Assembly: GCA_017515535.1 (NCBI GenBank)
Contig: JAFWFQ010000008.1
Location: 1 to 44,611 of the forward strand
Length of the DNA: 44,611 nt
Direction of reading: 5' to 3'
Source: Parasporobacterium sp.
GTDB lineage: Bacteria; Bacillota; Clostridia; Lachnospirales; Lachnospiraceae
Made by a program: the position numbers and the translations under genes. Shown piece by piece: positions 16,932 through 24,398 of the stretch. Within the stretch, counting starts at the first letter, position 1, and every line of letters starts with the position of its first letter. The notes under the pieces were generated by a model. The model was not told where the DNA came from. It saw nothing but the letters and a program-made list of their open reading frames with translations, and ran no database searches.

Positions 16932-17726
16932 TTATTTATTCACCGTAACATCCGTTCCGTTAAACCGGGTTCCAAGTGCTTTCACGATTGAATTCTTTTC
17001 TTTCAATGCAAAGATCCGCATCGGGATCTGATGTTCATCCAAAAGGGCGGATGCGGTAAGGTCAATGACTCCCAGCTTCCGTTCAACGACTTCATGGATC
17101 GAAATCTTCTTAAACTTCTTAGCATCCGGATTCTTTCCCGGATCGCTGTCATATACGCCGTCAATATTCTTCGCTGCAAGGATCACGTCCGCATCCATTT
17201 CCATTGCCCGAAGGACGACACCGGTATCGGTCGAGAAATACGGATGTCCGGTTCCTCCTGCAAAGAAGACAGCTCTTCCTTCCGCAAAGTATTCATTCGC
17301 CTTGTCTTTGCTGAAGACCTCCGTAAAGGTACTGACCGGCCATGGGGTAAAGATCGCTGTCTTGATCCCCGCCGCGCGGAAATGCTCTGAAACATAGATA
17401 CAGTTCATAACCGTTGCAAGCATTCCGATCGAGTCCGATTTCGGACGGTCGATCTGGAGGTTGCTTTTCCCTCTCCAGATATTTCCCCCGCCGATCACGA
17501 TTCCGACATCCGTTCCGCCCTGAATGATCTTTTTGACCTGTGCGGCGATCCTTGCGATTTCTTCCTCGTTATATCCTCCGCCTTCTCCCGCGAGCGCCTC
17601 TCCGCTCAGCTTAAGAAGGATTCTTTTATATTTCTTTACGGTTTCACTTTTTTTTGCTTTTGTCACTTTTACTGCCCCCGTTCTGACTGTTGGCTTTTTG
17701 CTGCCTTTCTGAATTAATTTGGCCAT
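16932..17726 (-). CDS. pyrH: UMP kinase
   Basis: 264 residues from the ATG at 17724-17726, preferred because AAAAGGAG lies seven bases before it. The amino-acid-kinase core begins only at YKRILLKLSGEAL, so a basic Lys/Thr-rich N-terminal extension of about 30 residues is unusual compared with enzymes that start almost at this motif. Other motifs: GIVIGGGNIWRG, DSIGMLATVMN, FFAGGTGHPYFSTDT and KNIDGVYDSDP. It phosphorylates UMP to UDP. It is the first gene of the pyrH-frr-uppS-cdsA-dxr-rseP-ispG series; a TATGAT-like -10 in the 66-base gap after the TetR gene suggests a local promoter. Confidence 0.96.
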   Translation of the reverse strand: MAKLIQKGSKKPTVRTGAVKVTKAKKSETVKKYKRILLKLSGEALAGEGGGYNEEEIARIAAQVKKIIQGGTDVGIVIGGGNIWRGKSNLQIDRPKSDSIGMLATVMNCIYVSEHFRAAGIKTAIFTPWPVSTFTEVFSKDKANEYFAEGRAVFFAGGTGHPYFSTDTGVVLRAMEMDADVILAAKNIDGVYDSDPGKNPDAKKFKKISIHEVVERKLGVIDLTASALLDEHQIPMRIFALKEKNSIVKALGTRFNGTDVTVNK

Positions 17727-17792
17727 TCTTTTCTCCTTTTTCCAGCTCATAGGCCGACCCATATTTTATCATATTCTGTATGCTAAGGAAAC

Positions 17793-18404
17793 CTATAACT
17801 GCTCCTTAAAGACCTTGAAAAGGCCCTCCCGCATCATATCATCAAATAACTCATAAAAATCTTTCTTGGAAACGATATAATCATTCGCAAGCCACCAGCG
17901 GACCGAGACCAAATGGTTATATGCAAAAAGATTGGCAAAAAGAGATGCCTTAAAGAATTTTTCCTGATCTGTTTTGATATCCGGATGGTGAATAATATTC
18001 CGTTTGATGATATTTTCCGCGATTGCTTCGATCATTTCATCAAAAATATTCCGGTCGATCTGGGCTGTCCAGAGGATCTCGTAGATATCTTTTTTGGAAA
18101 TAATGAAATCCACGGTCTTCCTGAACGGCATCTTATACTTGTCTTCATTGATCGTATCCGGGTCAGCGTCAACAAAAACAACATCATTCTCTCTCCGGAA
18201 TTCTTCCATTGTCCGGGCGATATAATCGTCCAGCAGGTCAAATTTATCCCGGTAATGCTTGTAAAACGTTGTCCGGTTGATCCTTGCTTTGGTACAAAGC
18301 ATCCCGACAGTGATCTTATTGAACGGCGTTTTCTTAAGGCTTTCAAGAAGCGCCATGTCAATACTTTCCAGAGTTTTAATTACACGAAGATCTTCCTTTG
18401 CCAT
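17793..18404 (-). CDS. TetR/AcrR-family transcriptional regulator
   Basis: 203 residues. The N-terminal helix-turn-helix (about residues 8-57) has the TetR pattern: ALLESLKKTPFNKITVGMLC, then KARINRTTFYKHYRDKFDLLDDY. The C-terminal ligand domain is of the YbiH/TetR_C type and not assignable to a ligand. It is divergent from a MATE exporter with 207 bases between them, the classic arrangement for a drug-responsive repressor that controls both itself and the transporter. Confidence 0.88.
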   Translation of the reverse strand: MAKEDLRVIKTLESIDMALLESLKKTPFNKITVGMLCTKARINRTTFYKHYRDKFDLLDDYIARTMEEFRRENDVVFVDADPDTINEDKYKMPFRKTVDFIISKKDIYEILWTAQIDRNIFDEMIEAIAENIIKRNIIHHPDIKTDQEKFFKASLFANLFAYNHLVSVRWWLANDYIVSKKDFYELFDDMMREGLFKVFKEQL

Positions 18405-18497
18405 AATCCATACCTACCCTTTAAATACAACTCATTATCCGTTCTTTCCCCCAAAAGAACAAAAAAGACAATTTGTTGGATAAACCACATATTCACC

Positions 18498-18511
18498 GAT
18501 ATTATAATATC
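18498..18511. promoter_or_regulatory. palindromic operator candidate between TetR and MATE genes
   Basis: A perfect 14-base palindrome GATATTATAATATC lies in the divergent intergenic region 18405-18611. It embeds TATAAT on both strands, so a repressor bound here would cover -10-like elements in both directions. Very AT-rich palindromes can be chance; no second copy was found nearby. The rest of the 207-base gap is AT-rich without another clear element. Confidence 0.45.
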
Positions 18512-18611
18512 ATCTTTTTGTAAAATGTGATAGTATTGAATCAACATTTTATTGTTTTTTTGTAGTTTTTTCGTCATATTGATCTTTGGTCATCAGCTTA
18601 AGAGACGCAGC

Positions 18612-20030
18612 ATGAAAGAGTCCTTTTTCACAAAAGATAAATTTTTTTATAAAAGCATGTTCAGCATGCTTGCTTTTGTCGCGCTCCAGAACATTGTCGC
18701 TTATTCGGTCAATATGGCGGACAATATCATGCTCGGGACATATTCCCAGGCAGCCCTTTCCGGAGCAGCGACCGTAAACCAGGTCTTTTTCATTATCCAG
18801 CAGTTTGCGATTTCTTTCGGAAACGCGCTCGTTGCGCTGGCAGCCCAATACTGGGGCCAGAACCGGGTCCGGCCGATCCGGATCCTGACCGGGATCACAC
18901 TGAAAGTCGGAGCCGCGATCAGTATCCTTCTGATCCTGGTCTGTGCCCTGATCCCGTCCGGGATCGTCCGGATCTTTACAAATGATGCGGCGATCATTTC
19001 CGAAGGCACAAAATATCTGCTCCTGATCATGTGGACTTTCCTGCTCTACATCATCACAAATATCCTGATGGCTGCTTTGAGAGCAGTCGGAACTGTCAAT
19101 ATCTCGTTTTATATCTCCATTGTTTCGCTTGTTGTAAACGTCGGGATCAACTATGTCCTGATCTTCGGTAAATTCGGATTCCCGGAGATGGGGATCCGCG
19201 GCGCCGCGATCGGAACTCTTATCGCTCGAATACTGGAACTCCTGATCGTTCTTGTCTTTCTGGCGAAATTCGACAAGAAGCTCCATCTCTTCCGGAAGGT
19301 TCCGAAGGATTCTGTAGATATGGAGTTTTCTGCCGGAAATTCCGCGCTTTCCTGGCTTACGAACAACAACAAAAATCTTTGGAGCGATTTTCTTAAAGTA
19401 TATTTTCCAATCTTCTGCGCAACTGTCCTCTGGGGGATCTCAGTACCGATGCAGACGGCGATCTTAGGGCATATGTCTGCGGATGCGATCGCGGCGAACT
19501 CCGTTGCGACGACATTCTATCAGTACCTCAAGGTCATCGTTGTCGCCATGAGTTCTACGAGTGCGGTCATGATCGGTCAGAGTATCGGCCGCGGAGACAT
19601 GAAACGGATCAAGTCCGACGGAAGGACGCTTTCAGTCATTGATGTTGTGATCGGCCTGATCTTAGGGATCCTTCTTGTCGTATTAAAGAATCCTCTGCTC
19701 TCCCTTTATGATCTGAATCCGAACGCGATGAGACTTGCCGGAAACCTGATCCTTATCATGGCAGTTATCATGGTCGGAATGAGCTACCAGATGCCGGTCA
19801 GTTTCGGTATCATCCAGGGCGGAGGCGACGCGAAATTTACGATGGCAATGAACCTGATCTCAACCTGGTGTATCGTTATGCCGCTTTCCTTTATGGCCGC
19901 ATTCTGGTGGAAATGGCCGGTGGAATGGGTCGTTGTTGTTGTCCAGTCCGACCAGATCTTTAAATGCCTTCCGACCTGGCTCCATTTCCGGAAGTATAAA
20001 TGGATGAAAAAACTGACAAGAGAAGGCTGA
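18612..20030 (+). CDS. MATE-family multidrug/sodium antiporter
   Basis: 472 residues with twelve predicted spans. The start at 18612 is chosen because the usual MATE N-terminus (KSMFSMLAFVALQNIVAYSV then NMADNIMLG) follows directly; a longer frame would add a hydrophobic stretch with no ribosome binding site. Repeated halves show the MATE pattern, including GIRGAAIGTLIARILELLI and GIIQGGGDAKFTMAMN near the C-terminus. It probably exports cationic drugs or toxic metabolites using an ion gradient. It is the only full-length protein gene on the plus strand, and its neighbour on the minus strand is the TetR regulator that probably controls it. Confidence 0.9.
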   Translation: MKESFFTKDKFFYKSMFSMLAFVALQNIVAYSVNMADNIMLGTYSQAALSGAATVNQVFFIIQQFAISFGNALVALAAQYWGQNRVRPIRILTGITLKVGAAISILLILVCALIPSGIVRIFTNDAAIISEGTKYLLLIMWTFLLYIITNILMAALRAVGTVNISFYISIVSLVVNVGINYVLIFGKFGFPEMGIRGAAIGTLIARILELLIVLVFLAKFDKKLHLFRKVPKDSVDMEFSAGNSALSWLTNNNKNLWSDFLKVYFPIFCATVLWGISVPMQTAILGHMSADAIAANSVATTFYQYLKVIVVAMSSTSAVMIGQSIGRGDMKRIKSDGRTLSVIDVVIGLILGILLVVLKNPLLSLYDLNPNAMRLAGNLILIMAVIMVGMSYQMPVSFGIIQGGGDAKFTMAMNLISTWCIVMPLSFMAAFWWKWPVEWVVVVVQSDQIFKCLPTWLHFRKYKWMKKLTREG

Positions 20031-20078
20031 CGGTGAAGTCGAAAAGTCCAGGACCGCATCGTCCTTTTCTGTAATAAC

Positions 20079-20110
20079 AAAAAACAGACACCGGATCGTG
20101 TCTGTTTTTT
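20079..20110. terminator. bidirectional intrinsic terminator
   Basis: Stem ACAGACAC/GTGTCTGT with a six-base CGGATC loop, extended by an A-run on one side and a T-run on the other. It can end the plus-strand MATE transcript and the minus-strand tRNA-Pro transcript. Confidence 0.9.
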
Positions 20111-20111
20111 A

Positions 20112-20185
20112 TCGGTGTGACAGGATTTGAACCTGCGACCTCTGCGTCCCGAACGCAGCGCTCTACCAAACTGAGCCACACACCG
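20112..20185 (-). tRNA. tRNA-Pro (anticodon CGG)
   Basis: 74 bases on the minus strand forming a full cloverleaf. The acceptor stem pairs CGGTGTG with CACACCG plus discriminator A, the D arm is GCTCAGTTTGGTAGAGC, and the anticodon stem-loop is CTGCG-TTCGGGA-CGCAG giving CGG. The T arm contains GGTTCAAATCC. CCA is not encoded. A perfect promoter and a terminator flank it, so it is an independent transcript. Confidence 0.97.
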
Positions 20186-20196
20186 TTATATCGAAT

Positions 20197-20217
20197 GCGT
20201 CTGTTTCTTGCAGACGC
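20197..20217 (-). other. hairpin in the tRNA-Pro 5' leader
   Basis: GCGTCTG/CAGACGC stem of seven pairs with a seven-base loop, just 5' of the tRNA in the transcript. It is probably removed by RNase P and may shield the leader; no other role can be read. Confidence 0.45.
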
Positions 20218-20224
20218 AAGCGTT

Positions 20225-20253
20225 ATTATATCTCACGAAAAATTCTATGTCAA
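20225..20253 (-). promoter_or_regulatory. consensus promoter of tRNA-Pro
   Basis: On the minus strand, TTGACA at 20253-20248 and TATAAT at 20230-20225 are separated by exactly 17 bases, a full SigA consensus. The -35 box overlaps the stop codon of the upstream acyltransferase gene, so the tRNA promoter is packed into the end of that gene. Confidence 0.88.
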
Positions 20254-22310
20254 CATAAAGCTTTCTTTTTCTTCCACGGAATCCGGTCGATTCCAAAACG
20301 GATCAGAACAGCAGCCACCGCCTCGATCAGAATAATAAGCAGCATTAGATAGAACGAGTCCTCCTCTGTCAGAGGAGTGATCCACGCCTGCAAACGATAG
20401 CTGAAGAAAACATGAATGATAAGGAATACGATTCCGGCCTTTCCGATCAGCGAGAGAACCTTGGTCATGATCGGCATCGACTGAAGAATATAGCAGGAAA
20501 GCCGGTAGATCACAAGGATTCCGGAAAGCGCCCCGACGATCACAACACCATAATAATTACGGGTCCCATAATCCCGGATCGCCGGCTCCATTCCGTTCTT
20601 AAAGATCATAAAGGTCCAGATTGCGGAAAGGACAAAGTACAGCCAGTGGGTCTTTCGGACAATTTCAAGGATTCCGTACTTGTGGAAAGAAACGCCAAAC
20701 TGATAGAACAGAAGTCCATAGAGCGCGATATCGATTCCCCATGGAAGCCAGATCCAGAAATAGCCAAGAACGATCCCCGCTATCGTGCAAAGAAGAACGA
20801 CGATCCATTTCCCGATCTCATTCCGGACCCAGTGATCGATCAGAAGATAGAATACCTGGACCAGGAACATCAATAAAAGGAGATATAACGGTCCGACAGA
20901 AGCAACATCCGGAAGGACCAGCCTCGAAAAGGACATTCCTGCTGCATATTGTCCCAGGGTCGAAGCAAAATATGGTCCGGACCAGCTCGGAATATTCAAT
21001 AGCAGATGGACGATCAGACAGAACAGATAGGTTCCCAAATATTTTTTTACAAGCCCGAGAATCGCCTTTGGAAGGCTCTCCGGCTTTTGATAAGCACTTC
21101 CCGAAAGAAACAGAAAACCTGCAATATAACAGGAATAAATGATCGAACGAAGGACCGGATCAATATCAAAAAGTCCGACGATCATCGCAAGGACTAAAAG
21201 TCCCCATTCGATAAGACGGATCCTCTCCTCTTCTGTCTCAGACGGATTTTGAGTTCTTTCCAGAAGTCTCTCCTGCACCGGCCGATAGGCCTTTGTTTGA
21301 AACAATTCCACCAGCGGCGTCAGAATGAGAACAAGAATTAGATGTAAAACAATGATTCCCCAGAACGAAGCTCTTCCGGATAATCCGGCTGCTCTCATGA
21401 TCCGTCCGAGCGGGAACGTCTCCAAAACAACAAGATGGACACACAGGAAGGTCAGAGAATGAATGCCGTACCAGCAGACGATCTTTGCCTTGCTAAGAAG
21501 CTTTGCAAGAAAATAAACCAGGACTGCTCCGCAGATTCCGACAAGTGTAGAGATCAAAAGATCCGTTGCATTCGCGGAAACAAAATAGACCGCGCTGAAG
21601 TCCAGATAGATCCCTCCCAGGAAAATGATCAGAGCGATCAGATAATGGTACCATTTCAGTTTCTTGAGAAGATCGTTCTTTTTGATCGTAAATCCGAGCC
21701 AAAGAAAGAATACAGCAAACAGACCGGATTGTACGCTGAACGGAAGCCAGATAAAACGGGCCGTGATATTCCCCGCAAGCGCGACGATTGCGGAAACGAT
21801 CCCGAGGATCTTATTATCCCGGATCTTCGAGGATAGAAACCGGAAAATCAACAGTGCAAAAAACAGAGCCGGAAGGAACCAGATCGCACCGATCCGTGCT
21901 CCCGTATCCAGACCTGTCACAATTTCCGTAAAGGAACCGGATCCATAAAAAGTCCGAAGCAGATCCGCACCGATCGATGCCGTAACCGCTTGGATCGAAT
22001 GGTTTCCGTTAAGAAACAGCTCATAAAAAACATCAAGGATCAGAACAAAAACGCAGGTAATAAAATACGGCGTCATCAGACGGCGGAATTTCTGCGAAAG
22101 ATATTCATTCGATAATGGTCCGGTCCGGAAGGTATAGCCGCTTAAAAGGAAGAAGACAACAAGATGAAAGCCGTGAACAAACTGGAAACTGAATCCGTCG
22201 CCTTCCGGAATTCCGACATGTCCCAGAATAATAAAGAGCATCGCAATTGCTTTCGCAGCGTCGATCCACCCTTCTCTCTCTTTCGTTGTAGGGACTGTCT
22301 CCGTTCTCAA
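20250..22310 (-). CDS. tandem double acyltransferase-3 protein, second unit lacks catalytic residues
   Basis: 686 residues, the same length as the paralogue at 8128-10188 and alignable along its whole length by eye. Unit 1 keeps K20-X10-H31, FHLVVFFLLSGYT and GAIWFLPALFF. Unit 2 keeps the fold landmarks (YSCYIAGFLFLSG, GPLYLLLLMFLV, WLPWGIDIALYG), but the R-X10-H pair is replaced: W369 and L380 stand where the paralogue has R368 and H379, and the later CHMVAF becomes CYIAGF. So unit 1 may be the only active site, with unit 2 structural. The start is TTG at 22308-22310, overlapping the upstream acyltransferase stop by four bases. The two genes form a coupled pair, probably acylating one surface glycan. 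Confidence 0.84.
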   Translation of the reverse strand: MRTETVPTTKEREGWIDAAKAIAMLFIILGHVGIPEGDGFSFQFVHGFHLVVFFLLSGYTFRTGPLSNEYLSQKFRRLMTPYFITCVFVLILDVFYELFLNGNHSIQAVTASIGADLLRTFYGSGSFTEIVTGLDTGARIGAIWFLPALFFALLIFRFLSSKIRDNKILGIVSAIVALAGNITARFIWLPFSVQSGLFAVFFLWLGFTIKKNDLLKKLKWYHYLIALIIFLGGIYLDFSAVYFVSANATDLLISTLVGICGAVLVYFLAKLLSKAKIVCWYGIHSLTFLCVHLVVLETFPLGRIMRAAGLSGRASFWGIIVLHLILVLILTPLVELFQTKAYRPVQERLLERTQNPSETEEERIRLIEWGLLVLAMIVGLFDIDPVLRSIIYSCYIAGFLFLSGSAYQKPESLPKAILGLVKKYLGTYLFCLIVHLLLNIPSWSGPYFASTLGQYAAGMSFSRLVLPDVASVGPLYLLLLMFLVQVFYLLIDHWVRNEIGKWIVVLLCTIAGIVLGYFWIWLPWGIDIALYGLLFYQFGVSFHKYGILEIVRKTHWLYFVLSAIWTFMIFKNGMEPAIRDYGTRNYYGVVIVGALSGILVIYRLSCYILQSMPIMTKVLSLIGKAGIVFLIIHVFFSYRLQAWITPLTEEDSFYLMLLIILIEAVAAVLIRFGIDRIPWKKKKALC

Positions 22311-23368
22311 ATAGCCTTATCCTTTCTGTGAATCTTCTTTCTGATCCCTTCAATTACCAAATAGCAGATAACGCAGAAAACAAAGAGGCCGACGCCTTTC
22401 ACAAGGGTTCCGGCAATACCGGAAAACCTGTTTCCGACGATCTCAGCAAAACCAAGCTGGAGACAGTAAATCGGGATACTGAGTCTGCCCAGAAAGCCGA
22501 AAATGCGGAAGTTCAGTTTCGCTGTATAGGTCTGTCCTGAGAGTGTCAATGTTGTTGACAGCACGAAAAGAAGGGTCGACACGATGTCGAACGGCTGTTC
22601 CAGGAACCATGCATAAGCAAAAACTCCGAAGAAACTGACTACTTCGACGATCGTAAACAGAAGTTTTATTTTGCTGCTGAAGGATTTCTTCTTCAGCCAC
22701 TCCTTCAGATACCAGACATCAACACCGATCAGCATTCCTCCCAGTGCCCGCATATCCAATCCAAAGATTCCGAAAGTCCCCTTATGCCAGCCTGCAACCG
22801 TTCCGTCTACTGCAATCAGAAGTCCAAACAGAATAAGCGGCAGGATCGTTAAGACAAAGACTTTGCTCTTTTTCATATGCTGAAGCAAAAGGACCAGGAT
22901 GATCAAGGCAGGAATCATACATGCAATATACCAGAGCTGGGGATTTATATAAGGCGGAGTCATCAAACCGTCCCTAAGCTCGATTTCAAAAGGAACAACA
23001 CCGAATCCGGAAAGCAAAAGGAGATTTGCGGGAAGATACAGGATCCATTTTAAAAGGGCGGTCCCTGTCAGTTTCCATGCAAACGCAGTGTTGACCCAGA
23101 TCATCATGATCCCAAGCGTTGTATACGGAAGAAGCCGTTTGATCTTTGACCAGACATAAGAAAAGGGATACCATCGTTCTTCAACAGGATTCCGGTAACG
23201 GATCTTCTGCATGTGCTGCATCGTAAAAACTCCGGTCAGGATATAAAAGAACTCTACAAATGTCCATCCAAGCGGCATAATATCCGCATGAAAAAGAACG
23301 ATACAGAAGCAGGCAATAAACCACTCCAGCTCAATATAATAATTTTTACCGGAATTGATTGCTTTCAT
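22307..23368 (-). CDS. acyltransferase-3 family membrane protein
   Basis: 353 residues from the ATG at 23366-23368; a start nine codons upstream (23395) is also possible, but it would lie only about 11 bases from the predicted transcription start and has no ribosome binding site. About ten spans and the AT3 opening ELEWFIACFCIVLFH followed by FVEFFYILTGVF. The usual Arg of the R-X10-H motif is Trp here (W16-X10-H27), the same change seen in unit 2 of the neighbouring gene, while the His is kept. It ends in a basic tail. Likely O-acylates a surface polysaccharide, or has turned into a partner of the adjacent double enzyme. Confidence 0.8.
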   Translation of the reverse strand: MKAINSGKNYYIELEWFIACFCIVLFHADIMPLGWTFVEFFYILTGVFTMQHMQKIRYRNPVEERWYPFSYVWSKIKRLLPYTTLGIMMIWVNTAFAWKLTGTALLKWILYLPANLLLLSGFGVVPFEIELRDGLMTPPYINPQLWYIACMIPALIILVLLLQHMKKSKVFVLTILPLILFGLLIAVDGTVAGWHKGTFGIFGLDMRALGGMLIGVDVWYLKEWLKKKSFSSKIKLLFTIVEVVSFFGVFAYAWFLEQPFDIVSTLLFVLSTTLTLSGQTYTAKLNFRIFGFLGRLSIPIYCLQLGFAEIVGNRFSGIAGTLVKGVGLFVFCVICYLVIEGIRKKIHRKDKAI

Positions 23369-23412
23369 GAAGAAAACGAAGCTCCCTGAAGTCATTTCTG
23401 TATAACATTAGA

Positions 23413-23418
23413 ATTATA
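23413..23418 (-). promoter_or_regulatory. -10 box of the acyltransferase pair
   Basis: TATAAT on the minus strand at 23418-23413 with a weak TTGCTT -35 at 18-base spacing. It lies just past the hsp20 terminator, so the acyltransferase pair is independently transcribed. Confidence 0.5.
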
Positions 23419-23449
23419 CTATTTCAGACCTATAAAAAGCAACTATAAC

Positions 23450-23480
23450 AAGAAGACCCCGCAATCCGCGGGGTCTTCTT
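23450..23480. terminator. intrinsic terminator after hsp20
   Basis: A 13-pair stem (AAGAAGACCCCGC with GCGGGGTCTTCTT) and a five-base AATCC loop, 24 bases downstream of the hsp20 stop. The U-rich side is partly inside the stem (TCTTCTT). Confidence 0.88.
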
Positions 23481-23503
23481 TCAGTAAGGAAAGGAAAGTA
23501 TGA

Positions 23504-23926
23504 TTACTGTATTGTGATCCTCTTTGGTGGTTCCGGAACAACTTCCGGCTCCTTCGGAACTTCCAGTTTCAGTACGCCATTGTTGTAAGAAGCTTTGATA
23601 TTCTCTTCGTTTGCATATTCTCCGATAAAGAAGCTTCTTTTACAGGAACCTTCAAACCGCTCTTTGCGGATGTATTTCCCGTTCTCATACTGCTCTTCAT
23701 CAGAAACAGTCTTACTTGCGGAAACAGTCAAATATCCATCTTTTAAGTCTACCTGGATATTCTCTTTATTGAATCCCGGAAGATCCATGCTGATAATATA
23801 CTCCGTATCTGTTTCCTGTACGTCCGTCTTCATGATCTTCGTATTTGTTCCGACTTCGGAGTTTGACCAAAACGGAGCTTTAAAAAAGTCATCAAAAAAT
23901 TTGTTTTCTCTTTTTGTTAAATACAT
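23504..23926 (-). CDS. small heat shock protein, Hsp20/alpha-crystallin family
   Basis: 140 residues. A short N-terminal arm is followed by the alpha-crystallin domain (about residues 32-128) with ISMDLPGFNKENIQVDLKDG, YLTVSAS, RSFFIGEYANEENI and the conserved ending YNNGVLKLEVPK. The C-terminal extension is proline rich (EPEVVPEPPKRITIQ), with IxI as in oligomerising sHsps. It is an ATP-independent holdase. AGGAGGG precedes the ATG. It is a single-gene unit with its own consensus promoter overlapped by a CIRCE element and its own terminator, so HrcA repression is expected. Confidence 0.95.
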   Translation of the reverse strand: MYLTKRENKFFDDFFKAPFWSNSEVGTNTKIMKTDVQETDTEYIISMDLPGFNKENIQVDLKDGYLTVSASKTVSDEEQYENGKYIRKERFEGSCKRSFFIGEYANEENIKASYNNGVLKLEVPKEPEVVPEPPKRITIQ

Positions 23927-23993
23927 TGTTATAACCCTCCTGGTTTTGTTTTTTTAATGAGATTGCTATATCATTTATATTTGTTATAGCTGG

Positions 23994-24021
23994 ATTATAA
24001 CATAATTGTTAGCACTGTCAA
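23994..24021 (-). promoter_or_regulatory. consensus promoter of hsp20
   Basis: On the minus strand TTGACA (24021-24016) and TATAAT (23999-23994) are 16 bases apart. The -35 box lies inside the CIRCE element, so repressor binding would directly exclude polymerase. Confidence 0.88.
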
Positions 24022-24035
24022 GTGTTGAGTGCTAA
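24009..24035. promoter_or_regulatory. CIRCE element (HrcA operator)
   Basis: Inverted repeat TTAGCACTG-N9-GAGTGCTAA, matching the TTAGCACTC-N9-GAGTGCTAA consensus in 17 of 18 arm positions. CIRCE is the operator of the HrcA repressor, normally upstream of groESL and dnaK operons. Here it overlaps the hsp20 promoter about 85 bases before the ATG. Confidence 0.93.
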
Positions 24036-24101
24036 TATTTTTGTGAATTCTTTGTGAAAACAATAGAACGAAAAAAATATGGTGTTATCTCCCGGCCATA
24101 A

Positions 24102-24129
24102 TAAAAAACGCCGGATCCGGATCCGGCGT
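24102..24129 (-). terminator. intrinsic terminator after the small unknown gene
   Basis: Perfect palindromic stem ACGCCGGATC-CG-GATCCGGCGT followed on the minus strand by TTTTTT. It lies 18 bases after the stop of the 79-residue gene and ends the MATE/small-protein transcript. Confidence 0.9.
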
Positions 24130-24146
24130 AATCTTTTGGTTTTCTT

Positions 24147-24386
24147 TTATTCTAAATGGGCTTCGATCTTATATTGTCCATCTGCGGTTCTGGATCCTTT
24201 AACAACAACCCCTCCGCCCCCGTCTTCGAAACGATAGGTCTCTGTGATCTCTTCTCCCTCCGGTTTTCCTTGTAATTCTTTTTTGAAATCCGAAAGGATC
24301 CCGGGAACAATGGTAAGATAGATCCTTGTTCCCTCTTTCGTCCCATATCGTTTCTGCAGCTGCCCTAATAACGGGTTGTTTGCCAT
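24147..24386 (-). CDS. small acidic protein of unknown function (79 aa)
   Basis: I do not recognise this protein. It has no signal peptide or membrane segment. A basic N-terminal half (QLQKRYGTKEGTRIYL) is followed by an acidic half with a Gly-rich turn (FEDGGGGVVVKGSR) and alternating hydrophobic strands, suggesting a small beta-rich fold. A good site (AGAGGAGCAGAGGA) precedes the ATG, 12 bases after the MATE stop, and a terminator follows, so it is a real co-transcribed gene of the MATE unit. Function is unknown. Confidence 0.7.
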   Translation of the reverse strand: MANNPLLGQLQKRYGTKEGTRIYLTIVPGILSDFKKELQGKPEGEEITETYRFEDGGGGVVVKGSRTADGQYKIEAHLE

Positions 24387-24398
24387 TCCTCTGCTCCT

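Noticed and set aside
18549-19286. Long minus-strand open frame opposite the MATE gene, rich in Asp, Arg and Gln
   Set aside because: It is the antisense shadow of a clear membrane protein; composition is non-globular and repetitive and there is no ribosome binding site or promoter.
20112-20185. tRNA-Pro as an attachment site for an integrated element
   Set aside because: No integrase and no repeat of the tRNA 3' end was seen in the flanking 5 kb.
23927-23993. RNA thermometer in the hsp20 leader
   Set aside because: Stems of only four to six pairs are possible around the ribosome binding site; the CIRCE site already explains heat control.
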